Below are positions 1 through 5,522 of a stretch of 5,580 nt of DNA, in pieces. The notes beneath the pieces were generated by a model. That model did not search any database, had not been told where the DNA came from, and saw nothing but the letters and a program-made list of their open reading frames with translations. The translations under genes and the position numbers were made by a program. The DNA lies in assembly GCA_029052265.1 (NCBI GenBank), contig JAIDJJ010000520.1:1-5580 (forward strand). Direction: 5' to 3'. This DNA comes from Muribaculaceae bacterium. GTDB taxonomy: Bacteria; Bacteroidota; Bacteroidia; Bacteroidales; Muribaculaceae. The first letter of the stretch is position 1, and the number at the start of each line of letters is the position of its first letter.

Positions 1-797
1 CTTCCCGGCTCTATGTGTCGGAGTTGTGTTTCCTTATAATTTGCCGTCACCCAGATCTCGGATGAATCTACAATATCAAGAAGTGTCTGTCCGGGTTGTA
101 CGAGCTGCCCTGCCTGGATCTCTTTCCTTGATGTGTAACCGTCGCACGGGGCTGTAATTACGCAGTATGAAAGGTTAAGTTCCGCAGTTTCAAGAAGGGC
201 TTTTGTAAGTTCGATACCGGCATCATTCTGGGCGATCCTTTGTTTTGTCTCAGATACGACGGATGACGTTGCGGAACGTTGGCGCGCCAGCATTTCGTAT
301 CTTGCCTTCTTTGCCTCATAGTCGGTTTTTGCGGCATCGAACTGCTGGCGTGTGACGGCATCCTGTTCCATAAGCTTTTTGTATCTTTCGAAATCAGTCG
401 CAGCCATGTCCATCACAACTTTAGCCTCAGCGATAGAAGCTTCGGAAACGGCGACATTCGCGGCTGCAACCCCTACGCTCCTGTCGGCAACATCTTTCCC
501 TGCAAGCGCGTTGCGGTAGTCGGCGGCGGCCTGCGCCACTCTCAGCCTCATGTCGGCGTCATCGATTATTACGAGGGTGTCACCTTTCTTCACCGGTTCA
601 TATTCCTTGAACCGAATCTCCTTGATATATCCCTGGACGCGTGAATTCACAGGCACTATCTGCCGGCATATCTGTGCATTGTCGGTGAATTCCACATTGC
701 CGAGATGTACAAATTTACTGCCGATCCAGACAGCGGCAGCGATGACAACAGCTATGGTCACGATATAGGAGAGTATTTTTTTAGTACGATGGTTCAT
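1..797 (-). CDS. EmrA/HlyD-type membrane fusion protein of a tripartite efflux pump (3' end outside window)
   Basis: Periplasmic adaptor linking an inner-membrane pump to the outer-membrane channel encoded just upstream. The 265 visible residues start at the ATG at 797. They show a short basic N-terminus (MNHRTKK), one membrane anchor (about residues 8-27), and a first lipoyl half (about 37-80) with the family-typical FTDNAQ and GYIKEI...VKKGDTLVIID. A long alpha-helical hairpin follows (about 82-210, rich in Ala/Lys/Glu), then the second lipoyl half with ITAPCDGYTSRKEIQAGQLV (about 214-233), and the start of the beta-barrel (EIWVTANYKE). This order is that of EmrA-like adaptors for MFS (DHA2) pumps. 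Proteins of this family usually have about 340-390 residues, so roughly 80-120 are missing at the left edge. The start overlaps the stop of the TolC-like gene (ATGA), so the pair is one operon. The substrate cannot be read from the sequence; an adaptor for an ABC-type exporter is the main alternative. Confidence 0.92.
   Translation of the reverse strand, partial: MNHRTKKILSYIVTIAVVIAAAVWIGSKFVHLGNVEFTDNAQICRQIVPVNSRVQGYIKEIRFKEYEPVKKGDTLVIIDDADMRLRVAQAAADYRNALAGKDVADRSVGVAAANVAVSEASIAEAKVVMDMAATDFERYKKLMEQDAVTRQQFDAAKTDYEAKKARYEMLARQRSATSSVVSETKQRIAQNDAGIELTKALLETAELNLSYCVITAPCDGYTSRKEIQAGQLVQPGQTLLDIVDSSEIWVTANYKETQLRHIEPG
794..797 (-). promoter_or_regulatory. ATGA stop/start overlap coupling the TolC-like and HlyD-like genes
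   Basis: On the minus strand the TGA stop of the channel gene (796-794) overlaps the ATG of the adaptor gene (797-795). Such 4-nt overlaps usually mean termination-reinitiation coupling, which would keep the two subunits in proportion. The overlap is seen directly; coupling is inferred. Confidence 0.8.
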
Positions 798-2113
798 ATT
801 TTTCCGGAAGTGAATAAAAGTTTGTAATAATAGTATATGATGTTTATCCTGGCGTTGACAAGCTGTTGCTCCGCTTCAAGTTTGGAGTTGGCTGCATCCA
901 GCATGTCGGTGATCAGCGCCATGTCTGCGGAATAGCGTGTAGCTGTTGTGCGATAGTTGCGCTCGGCGAGTTCTACACTTTTGTCTTGAGTCTTTAGTTC
1001 CTCATACGCTTCCATATAACGCACATAATCAGCCCTGATGCCAAGATTAATGTTCTCTTTGGCTGCTTCAAGCGCATCAATGGCATGACGGGTGGCGGCT
1101 TTGCTTTTTGACAAAGCCTTGTTGTTTTTGTAAAGGGACGCTATATTGTAACTCAGTCCGACACCCACATACCAGTAGCTCAGGTTTCTGTCAAGAGGAG
1201 GTATCTCCACGAGAATCGGACCGTCTATTGTCCATGCCGCCTGCAATCCGATTTTGGGAAGCCGTTCGCTTTTTACAAGATCTTCGGCTTTGCGGCTGAT
1301 GTCTACGCCGGAGCGGGCGATACTGATCACCGGAGAATTTTCCGCCGCTTCACTCTGCCACCACTCTTCATGTGAAACCGGAAGCGACCGGCGAAGTATC
1401 ATCGTGTCGGGAACTATCACTGTTCCCGCCGGTAATCCGGCTGTCACGACAAGATTGTGGTTGAGGATGTCAAGCGTATTGTTTATCTTGACTAATTGAA
1501 GATCAAGATTGGCGACCAACAGTTCATAACGTGTTATGTCGTTCTGCAGGGCTGTTCCCTGTGCATATCTTGCCCTCATCTCGTCAAGCACTTTCCTTGC
1601 CTGCCCGATATTGTTTTCCACGACATTTCGCAAGTTGCTATACTTGTATATGTCGAGGTAGAAACCTGTGAGCTGGAAACGGATATTGTCGCGTTGCAGC
1701 TCTGTGGCATAGCGGGAGGCTGTGGATTTCAGTTCTGCAAGCCGGATGCTGTTTGTCACTGCCCCTCCGGTATAAAGGGGCTGGGTCACGTTGATTCCGA
1801 GACCGTTGCCTAAATGCGGAATCGGTGCCTTCTGATAGTCGGAAAAATCTCGTTTGGTTATGAATCCGTCGCCAATATAGCTTAGCGAAAGTTTCGCTTC
1901 AATCTCCGGAAGGCGTGCATTCTTTGCAACGCTGATCTCCTGTCGGGCTTCGTCTTCGGCAGAGAATGAAGGGCGGAGCTGCACGCTGTTTGATTCTGCG
2001 ATTTCAAACAGTTCCTCTATCGACAGTACTTTGTTTTCCTGTGCATGGATATGCCCCCCGCCGCTCAGCAAGGCGGCAGTGAGCAGCCCCGTGAGCAATC
2101 GGTGATTGTTCAT
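794..2113 (-). CDS. TolC-family outer membrane efflux channel
   Basis: Outer membrane/periplasmic channel protein (OEP family) that trimerises and docks with the adaptor encoded next. 439 residues, a normal family length. The N-terminus is a signal peptide (NNHRLLTGLLTAALLSGGG) with likely cleavage after HIHA, near residue 24. The mature part shows the two-fold repeat of TolC proteins: repeat 1 (about 30-230) carries QPLYTGGAV at 111-119 and RYAQGTALQNDITRYE at 182-197. Repeat 2 (about 255-435) carries the equivalents GVGLSYNIASLY at 317-328 and RYSADMALITDMLDA at 393-407. Long polar helices typical of the periplasmic barrel lie between. There is no lipobox cysteine, so it is not an NodT/OprM-type lipoprotein. 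The ATG at 2113 is chosen because it gives a complete signal peptide. It is the first full gene of the efflux operon, preceded by a long leader. Assignment to family is firm; the exported substrate is unknown. Confidence 0.94.
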   Translation of the reverse strand: MNNHRLLTGLLTAALLSGGGHIHAQENKVLSIEELFEIAESNSVQLRPSFSAEDEARQEISVAKNARLPEIEAKLSLSYIGDGFITKRDFSDYQKAPIPHLGNGLGINVTQPLYTGGAVTNSIRLAELKSTASRYATELQRDNIRFQLTGFYLDIYKYSNLRNVVENNIGQARKVLDEMRARYAQGTALQNDITRYELLVANLDLQLVKINNTLDILNHNLVVTAGLPAGTVIVPDTMILRRSLPVSHEEWWQSEAAENSPVISIARSGVDISRKAEDLVKSERLPKIGLQAAWTIDGPILVEIPPLDRNLSYWYVGVGLSYNIASLYKNNKALSKSKAATRHAIDALEAAKENINLGIRADYVRYMEAYEELKTQDKSVELAERNYRTTATRYSADMALITDMLDAANSKLEAEQQLVNARINIIYYYYKLLFTSGKI

Positions 2114-2117
2114 AAGG

Positions 2118-2147
2118 TATTATGGAATTAAAATGTTATTATGGAAT
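2118..2147. repeat. 11-bp direct repeat next to the TolC-like start codon
   Basis: TATTATGGAAT occurs at 2118-2128 and again at 2137-2147, a spacing of 19 bp. On the minus-strand transcript these are two ATTCCATAATA copies ending 4 nt before the ATG. They could be a protein- or RNA-binding site controlling translation, or a small slippage duplication. The repeat is exact; any function is inference. Confidence 0.55.
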
Positions 2148-2167
2148 GTTGTCAGGTCTTGTCGTCG

Positions 2168-2243
2168 GGCAACCGGCAGTCTCTCATATGTAGTACGTAT
2201 GTGTCGAGACGGCTGATAATATCAGAAATTGCCGGAAATTGCC
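2168..2243 (-). promoter_or_regulatory. Candidate three-way-junction structure in the efflux operon leader
   Basis: The inverted repeats nest into one compact fold. The outer stem pairs 2168-2178 (GGCAACCGGCA) with 2230-2243, 11 base pairs interrupted only by a 3-nt bulge at 2236-2238. Inside it, GTCTC (2179-2183) pairs with GAGAC (2206-2210) around a 17-bp near-palindrome, CATATGTA-G-TACGTATG (2185-2201, one mismatched pair). Next to that, CTGATAATATCAG (2213-2225) is a perfect palindrome. The element lies about 55 nt upstream of the start codon and inside the predicted transcript. It could be a structured RNA regulator, a set of DNA operators, or a copy of a palindromic dispersed repeat. 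The pairings are read from the sequence; the function is not known. Confidence 0.45.
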
Positions 2244-2347
2244 GTGATACCGTCAAAAATCGTGGCGGTACTTTTCCAATTTTCAAGAACTCCCCAGTTG
2301 AAAACTTTACGGACTGCTAAAGATGTAATATAGGAAATGTGTGTCAT
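2222..2347 (-). CDS. Possible 41-residue leader peptide (uncertain)
   Basis: An ATG at 2347 opens a 41-codon frame ending at TGA 2224-2222. It begins MTHISYITSLAV and ends ITAISGNF. It starts about 24 nt after the predicted transcription start and lies wholly within the leader of the efflux operon, its stop falling inside the candidate three-way-junction structure. It has no recognisable domain and no clear signal peptide or membrane segment. A frame of this length can arise by chance, and a second reading frame across the same DNA is also open for 54 codons without a suitable start, so the coding case is weak. The possibility worth recording is a translated upstream frame whose ribosome occupancy would affect the downstream fold. 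Confidence 0.18.
   Translation of the reverse strand: MTHISYITSLAVRKVFNWGVLENWKSTATIFDGITAISGNF
2225..2244. repeat. Tandem 10-bp repeat GAAATTGCCG x2
   Basis: Two perfect adjacent copies of GAAATTGCCG, at 2225-2234 and 2235-2244. The period is about one helical turn, as in some paired operator sites. Both copies also supply bases to the outer stem of the neighbouring inverted-repeat structure, so the duplication and the fold are not independent. Confidence 0.6.
2280..2304 (-). promoter_or_regulatory. Small hairpin in the efflux leader
   Basis: AACT-cccc-AGTT (2288-2299) forms a tight 4-bp stem with a 4-nt loop, and TTTTC (2280-2284) with GAAAA (2300-2304) extends it past a 3-nt bulge. It lies inside the possible leader peptide. 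There is no following T-tract in the direction of transcription, so it is not an obvious terminator. Confidence 0.3.
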
Positions 2348-2377
2348 TTATGGCGCGGCTCTTTGTGAATCGCGATG

Positions 2378-2410
2378 CAAATTTACAAATTTTTTTTGTT
2401 TTGTTGCAAA
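2378..2410 (-). promoter_or_regulatory. Bacteroidetes-type promoter for the efflux operon
   Basis: On the minus strand TTTG (2410-2407) is followed, 21 nt later, by TAAATTTG (2385-2378). This matches the Bacteroidetes primary-sigma consensus TTTG / 19-21 nt / TAnnTTTG exactly. Transcription would start near 2371, giving a leader of about 258 nt before the TolC-like gene. I found no other TAnnTTTG match on this strand between here and the start codon. Confidence 0.6.
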
Positions 2411-2464
2411 TTCAGCGTGTATGATTTTTATACCCCGTTCCCCGATATTCATTATAGAAAGCTC

Positions 2465-2630
2465 TTAGAAACTGTTTAAATTTATTTTATCTTGTCATTG
2501 AGGTCTTTGCCGGCATCTTTATGATATTTATTCAGTCATTATGGAACCCCATGACTCCTTTATAAATATCAAAAATCTGCCTGACAAATCCTCTCAATTC
2601 CTTCGACAAATAAATTTAAACAGTTTCTTA
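2465..2630. mobile_element. 160-bp MITE-like element with TTA target duplication
   Basis: GAAACTGTTTAAATTTATTT at 2468-2487 is the exact reverse complement of 2608-2627, giving 20-bp perfect terminal inverted repeats (21 bp if the next base on each side is counted). TTA flanks the element on both sides (2465-2467 and 2628-2630), as expected for a 3-bp target duplication. The interior has no coding capacity, so it would be non-autonomous. A TNA-type 3-bp duplication is known for the IS1031/ISL2 side of the IS5 family, which is common in Bacteroidetes, but the parent transposase cannot be identified from this window. Confidence 0.65.
2512..2581. repeat. Internal palindrome of the MITE-like element
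   Basis: The centre is a long imperfect palindrome: GGCA (2512-2515) with TGCC (2578-2581), GATATTTAT (2523-2531) with ATAAATATC (2562-2570), and AGTCAT (2534-2539) with ATGACT (2551-2556). Together with the terminal repeats it would let either strand of the whole element fold on itself, a typical MITE property. Confidence 0.55.
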
Positions 2631-2719
2631 ACGCTGGGGAACGTGGTTTGAGATTGTTATAGCCTTTGTGGAGAATTTAATATAGATTTTAGCAGATACG
2701 CTCTTATTTGGATAAAATG

Positions 2720-2750
2720 TTGTATATCGTTTGAAAAGGTATTAAATTTG
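2720..2750 (+). promoter_or_regulatory. Bacteroidetes-type promoter for the hydrolase-peptidase pair
   Basis: TTG at 2720-2722, a 20-nt spacer, then TAAATTTG at 2743-2750, an exact TAnnTTTG match. Transcription would begin near 2757 and leave a leader of about 34 nt, AT-rich just before the ATG, which is normal for Bacteroidetes translation starts. Confidence 0.6.
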
Positions 2751-2790
2751 CATAGCATTATTATAAGGTTTCAACCGGGAATATGTATTT

Positions 2791-4152
2791 ATGAAAAATT
2801 TTATCAGATTATACGGATTAGTGGCTGTTATGGCTGTCTTGTTTTGTGTCGATGCGCTTGCGTTAGACGGTGCCTGGCGTGGTGAACTTGCCATAGGGGA
2901 AATGAAAATACCTTTGGTGTTCAACTTTGCTGAAAATGGGGCAGGGGAGACATCATGTAGTATGGATTCCCCCTCGCAGGGTGCTAAAGAAATACCCATG
3001 AGGGTCGTGTTATGTACGTCTGATTCAATATCTCTTGAATGCAATTCCATAGGTGTCAAATTTAATGGGAATATATCTGATGACACAATTGTGGGGAAAT
3101 TCGTGCAGCGCGGATTCACTTTCCCAATGACATTAAAACCGGATACCCCTTTACAGGAACGCCGCCCTCAGACTCCGCAGCCCCCATATCCATATATTGT
3201 GAAAGACACCGTCTTTATGGCTCCCGATGGAGTCGAACTCAGTGGAACTTTGTCAATACCGTTGCCGGAGAAAAACGGGACGGTCCCCGCTGTCGTGATG
3301 GTTACGGGGAGCGGTCCGCAAAACCGGGATGAGGAGCTGTTTGAGCATAAGCCATTTGCTGTCATTGCCGACTATCTTGCCAGGAATGGTGTGGCATCGT
3401 TGAGGTATGATGACCGTGGTACCGGCAAATCGAAAGGGGATTTCGTGAAAAGCACCACTTATACTTTTAAAGATGATGCGAAAAGCGGCATAGAGTTTAT
3501 GCGCACCATTCCGGGGATAGGGAAGACGGGAGTGATAGGGCATTCCGAGGGTGGTACGATAGCTTTTATGTTGGGTGCTGAGAATGTGCCTGATTTTATT
3601 ATATCATTGGCGGGATTGGCTGTTTCCGGAAAAGACGGGCTTGTTGCGCAGAACGCACGTACTCTTGAGAAATCCGGAATCACCGGTAGGGATAAGGAAA
3701 ACAGTCTTGCCCTTATAAGTTGCCTTTTTGATGAGATGGCGGCACAAGGAAAAGCCGGAGTATCCACGCCGATAGATTCTGATTCAATTGCCAAAGTACA
3801 GGGTATAGAGGTGCCACAAGAAATTCTCTCAACTTTGAAATCCACTCAAAAGGTTCGTACTTCCTGGTTTGACATATTGCTTGGAATTAATCCGGCAGAG
3901 GACATTGCCTGCATTAAGTGTCCTGTGCTCGCCATTAATGGAGACAAAGACACTCAGGTGGAGGCAGAACCGAATCTCGCAATAATAAAAGAAAATTGTC
4001 CGAGTGCGGAAATCAGAATGATGCCGTCGTTAAACCACATGATGCAACATGCTCAAACGGGCGATATGACGGAATACAATGAAATTCGTGAAACCATATC
4101 TCCTGAAGTGTTGGAAATCATCCTTGAGTTTATCAAGAATCAAAGTAAATAA
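2791..4152 (+). CDS. Exported alpha/beta hydrolase with N-terminal accessory domain
   Basis: Probable periplasmic serine hydrolase (esterase or acyl-peptidase type; substrate unknown). 453 residues. The signal peptide covers about 1-24 (cleavage after ALA); the Cys at 19 lacks a proper lipobox, so lipidation is unlikely. Residues about 26-117 form a beta-rich domain starting DGAWRGELAIG, seen before the hydrolase core in many Bacteroidetes enzymes. After a proline-rich linker (about 124-137) comes the alpha/beta core, with the oxyanion-region motif GSGPQNRDE (173-181), YDDRGTGKSKG (206-216) and the nucleophile elbow GHSEGG with Ser252. The likely acid is Asp387 in NGDKDTQV and the likely histidine is His416 in LNHMMQHA. 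The triad is therefore intact. It is the first gene after the plus-strand promoter and lies 62 bp before a secreted peptidase gene in the same direction. The exact reaction cannot be told from sequence; S9/S33-like peptidase and carboxylesterase are both possible. Confidence 0.9.
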   Translation: MKNFIRLYGLVAVMAVLFCVDALALDGAWRGELAIGEMKIPLVFNFAENGAGETSCSMDSPSQGAKEIPMRVVLCTSDSISLECNSIGVKFNGNISDDTIVGKFVQRGFTFPMTLKPDTPLQERRPQTPQPPYPYIVKDTVFMAPDGVELSGTLSIPLPEKNGTVPAVVMVTGSGPQNRDEELFEHKPFAVIADYLARNGVASLRYDDRGTGKSKGDFVKSTTYTFKDDAKSGIEFMRTIPGIGKTGVIGHSEGGTIAFMLGAENVPDFIISLAGLAVSGKDGLVAQNARTLEKSGITGRDKENSLALISCLFDEMAAQGKAGVSTPIDSDSIAKVQGIEVPQEILSTLKSTQKVRTSWFDILLGINPAEDIACIKCPVLAINGDKDTQVEAEPNLAIIKENCPSAEIRMMPSLNHMMQHAQTGDMTEYNEIRETISPEVLEIILEFIKNQSK

Positions 4153-4163
4153 TAGAATTGGTA

Positions 4164-4190
4164 TTTCTATCCAAAGATAGTTTATAGAAA
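4164..4190 (+). repeat. Weak AT-rich inverted repeat between the hydrolase and peptidase genes
   Basis: TTTCTAT (4164-4170) and ATAGAAA (4184-4190) are exact inverted copies around a 13-nt loop. The stem is AT-rich and has no T-tract after it, so it is a poor terminator. No good TAnnTTTG promoter was found in the 62-bp gap, which favours read-through from the upstream gene. Confidence 0.25.
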
Positions 4191-4214
4191 CAAATAAAGA
4201 GCGAAAGTGAGTCT

Positions 4215-5522
4215 ATGAAAAAAATTATTGCTTTATTGGGAATTGGTTTTATGGCATTGAACAGTCTCACTCTTGGTCAAGCTGTTGAGACAAAATTGAG
4301 TGCTCCGGAAAAGGCTTATATTTTATCTCGGTTTTGTGCGGAAGTAAAATATAATTTTGCTTTTTATGATAAACTTAAATTCAGTTGGGACAGTATATGT
4401 GTCGCATCAATTCCGGCTTTGGTTGCCACCTCTTCGGATGAAGATTTTATAAAAGGTATGCAGGCATTATGCGCACGGCTACAGGATGGACATACCGATG
4501 TTTTCTCGTTGAATAATCCTAAAAATCAAGAGGATTGGATCCGTCCTTTCCCAATGAAGACAAAGCGAATTGGAGACAGAGTGTTTGTGGTGGATGTATA
4601 TAGCTCGGTTTTGCAAAAGTCGGGTATCATTCCGGGGTGTGAAATACTAGAAATAGATGATGAGAATGTGTTGGAGTATGCCGGAAAGCATATTCAACCT
4701 TACCTGGCGTCTTCCACTCCACAATGGACGAAGTATAGACCGTTTGCAGAATTTGAGTTGACTAAAGATAAAACATCTAAAGTCAGTAAAATCTTATTCA
4801 AAGATAAAAAGGGGAAAGAGTTTGCAGTGGAACACGATCGTAAATTGCCATGGGATTTAGAAAAAAGAAAATCTACGACAGACTTAAAGATTCTAAAAGG
4901 GAACATAGGTTTGTTGACAGTGGGCAGTTTTCAGGATTCAGATTTTGACAGTTCTTATTTTGACCAATTGTATAATAAAATATTGGATACCGATGCTTTG
5001 ATTATAGATATTAGGGATAACGGAGGTGGCAATTCTTCACATGCTGATTATCTGATCAGTCATTTTTGCAATAATCCGATTCCTCAGGGAGTCTGGAGTT
5101 CTCCGATGTATATAGCGGCTCATGCTTCATGGAATTATCCACGGGAATTGTACACAAAAACGCCGGAACCAATTACCCCTGTCCGAGAAAAAGAAATTTA
5201 TCAGAAGCCTGTAGTGTTATTAGTCAATGCTGCCACTTTTTCTTCTGCAGAGAACTTTTGTGTATCCTTCAGAGGAGCTAAAAGAGGGAGGATTATAGGC
5301 ACTCCTACAGGTGGAAGTACAGGGAATCCGATCTTTATTGATTTGGGCGGTGGGATAGGTTGCTGTATATGTACCAAACATGAGCTGGATGCAGAAGGGA
5401 ACGAATTTATCGGATCCGGTATACAACCGGATATTGTAGTGGAAGAGGATGTTGATCAGTTCATGAAAAACAAAGACAATGTGATAGAAAAAGCCCTTGA
5501 AGTTTTAGAGCTCGTTCCTTAA
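4215..5522 (+). CDS. Exported S41-family serine peptidase (IRBP/tricorn-core type)
   Basis: Probable periplasmic or cell-surface peptidase of family S41. 435 residues. The signal peptide is about 1-23 (MKKIIALLGIGFMALNS..., cleavage after GQA). An N-terminal helical part leads to LQDGHTDV (89-96), the conserved S41 DGHT motif with His93. A PDZ-like segment follows (about 118-180, with GIIPGCEILEIDDENV). The peptidase core contains LIIDIRDNGGGN (262-273) and NAATFSSAENF (338-348), where Ser343 aligns with the nucleophile of the TFSAAE-type S41 enzymes. RIIGTPTGGSTGNP (359-372) and the closing GIQPDIVVEEDV complete the fold. The wholly conserved motifs suggest an active enzyme. The coding DNA is noticeably more AT-rich than the efflux genes. 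It is probably co-transcribed with the hydrolase gene 62 bp upstream. The natural substrate is unknown; it lacks the layout of a classical CtpA/Prc processing protease. Confidence 0.91.
   Translation: MKKIIALLGIGFMALNSLTLGQAVETKLSAPEKAYILSRFCAEVKYNFAFYDKLKFSWDSICVASIPALVATSSDEDFIKGMQALCARLQDGHTDVFSLNNPKNQEDWIRPFPMKTKRIGDRVFVVDVYSSVLQKSGIIPGCEILEIDDENVLEYAGKHIQPYLASSTPQWTKYRPFAEFELTKDKTSKVSKILFKDKKGKEFAVEHDRKLPWDLEKRKSTTDLKILKGNIGLLTVGSFQDSDFDSSYFDQLYNKILDTDALIIDIRDNGGGNSSHADYLISHFCNNPIPQGVWSSPMYIAAHASWNYPRELYTKTPEPITPVREKEIYQKPVVLLVNAATFSSAENFCVSFRGAKRGRIIGTPTGGSTGNPIFIDLGGGIGCCICTKHELDAEGNEFIGSGIQPDIVVEEDVDQFMKNKDNVIEKALEVLELVP

Larger units (their letters stand above)
2432..2647. repeat. 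12-bp inverted repeat flanking the MITE-like insertion
   Basis: ACCCCGTTCCCC at 2432-2443 is matched, inverted, by GGGGAACGTGGT at 2636-2647 with one mismatch in 12. The distances to the inserted element differ on the two sides (21 bp and 5 bp), so these are not simply extended ends of the element. Removing the insertion and one TTA brings the arms to 29 nt apart, which would make a plausible ancestral hairpin or operator. Confidence 0.5.
2114..2790. other. 677-bp divergent intergenic region
   Basis: No convincing gene longer than about 41 codons is present. From left to right it holds the presumed leader of the efflux operon (2114 to about 2371) with direct and inverted repeats, a minus-strand promoter (2378-2410), an 8-12 bp inverted repeat flanking a 160-bp MITE-like insertion (2432-2647), about 70 bp of AT-rich DNA with no recognisable structure (2648-2719), and a plus-strand promoter (2720-2750) with a short leader. 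The size is generous for two divergent promoters; about a quarter of it is the insertion. Confidence 0.8.

Noticed and set aside
279..644. Plus-strand open frame of 121 codons inside the HlyD-like gene
   Set aside because: It lies antisense to a clear adaptor gene with full family motifs, and its translation resembles no known protein; it is a shadow frame.
1496..1813. Plus-strand open frame of 105 codons inside the TolC-like gene
   Set aside because: Antisense to a gene with intact TolC repeat motifs and no promoter or family resemblance of its own.
2380..2402. AT-rich run with a T-tract as a terminator
   Set aside because: No GC-rich stem precedes the T-run on either strand and no gene ends here; the run is the spacer of the minus-strand promoter.
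2114..2790. CRISPR array or tRNA in the intergenic region
   Set aside because: There are no regularly spaced repeats beyond two-copy ones, and no cloverleaf or CCA-type tRNA pattern is visible on either strand.
2791..2880. Hydrolase as a lipoprotein because of Cys19
   Set aside because: The residues before the cysteine (VLF) do not fit a lipobox, and a standard cleavage site follows at ALA; the acidic D21 also argues against it.
2742..3119. Minus-strand open frame of 125 codons overlapping the hydrolase start
   Set aside because: It covers the signal peptide and accessory domain of a well-supported gene and the promoter in front of it; the translation is low in recognisable features.
3459..3845. 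Minus-strand open frame of 128 codons inside the hydrolase gene
   Set aside because: It is antisense to the nucleophile region of a well-supported enzyme; a typical mirror frame of a biased coding sequence.
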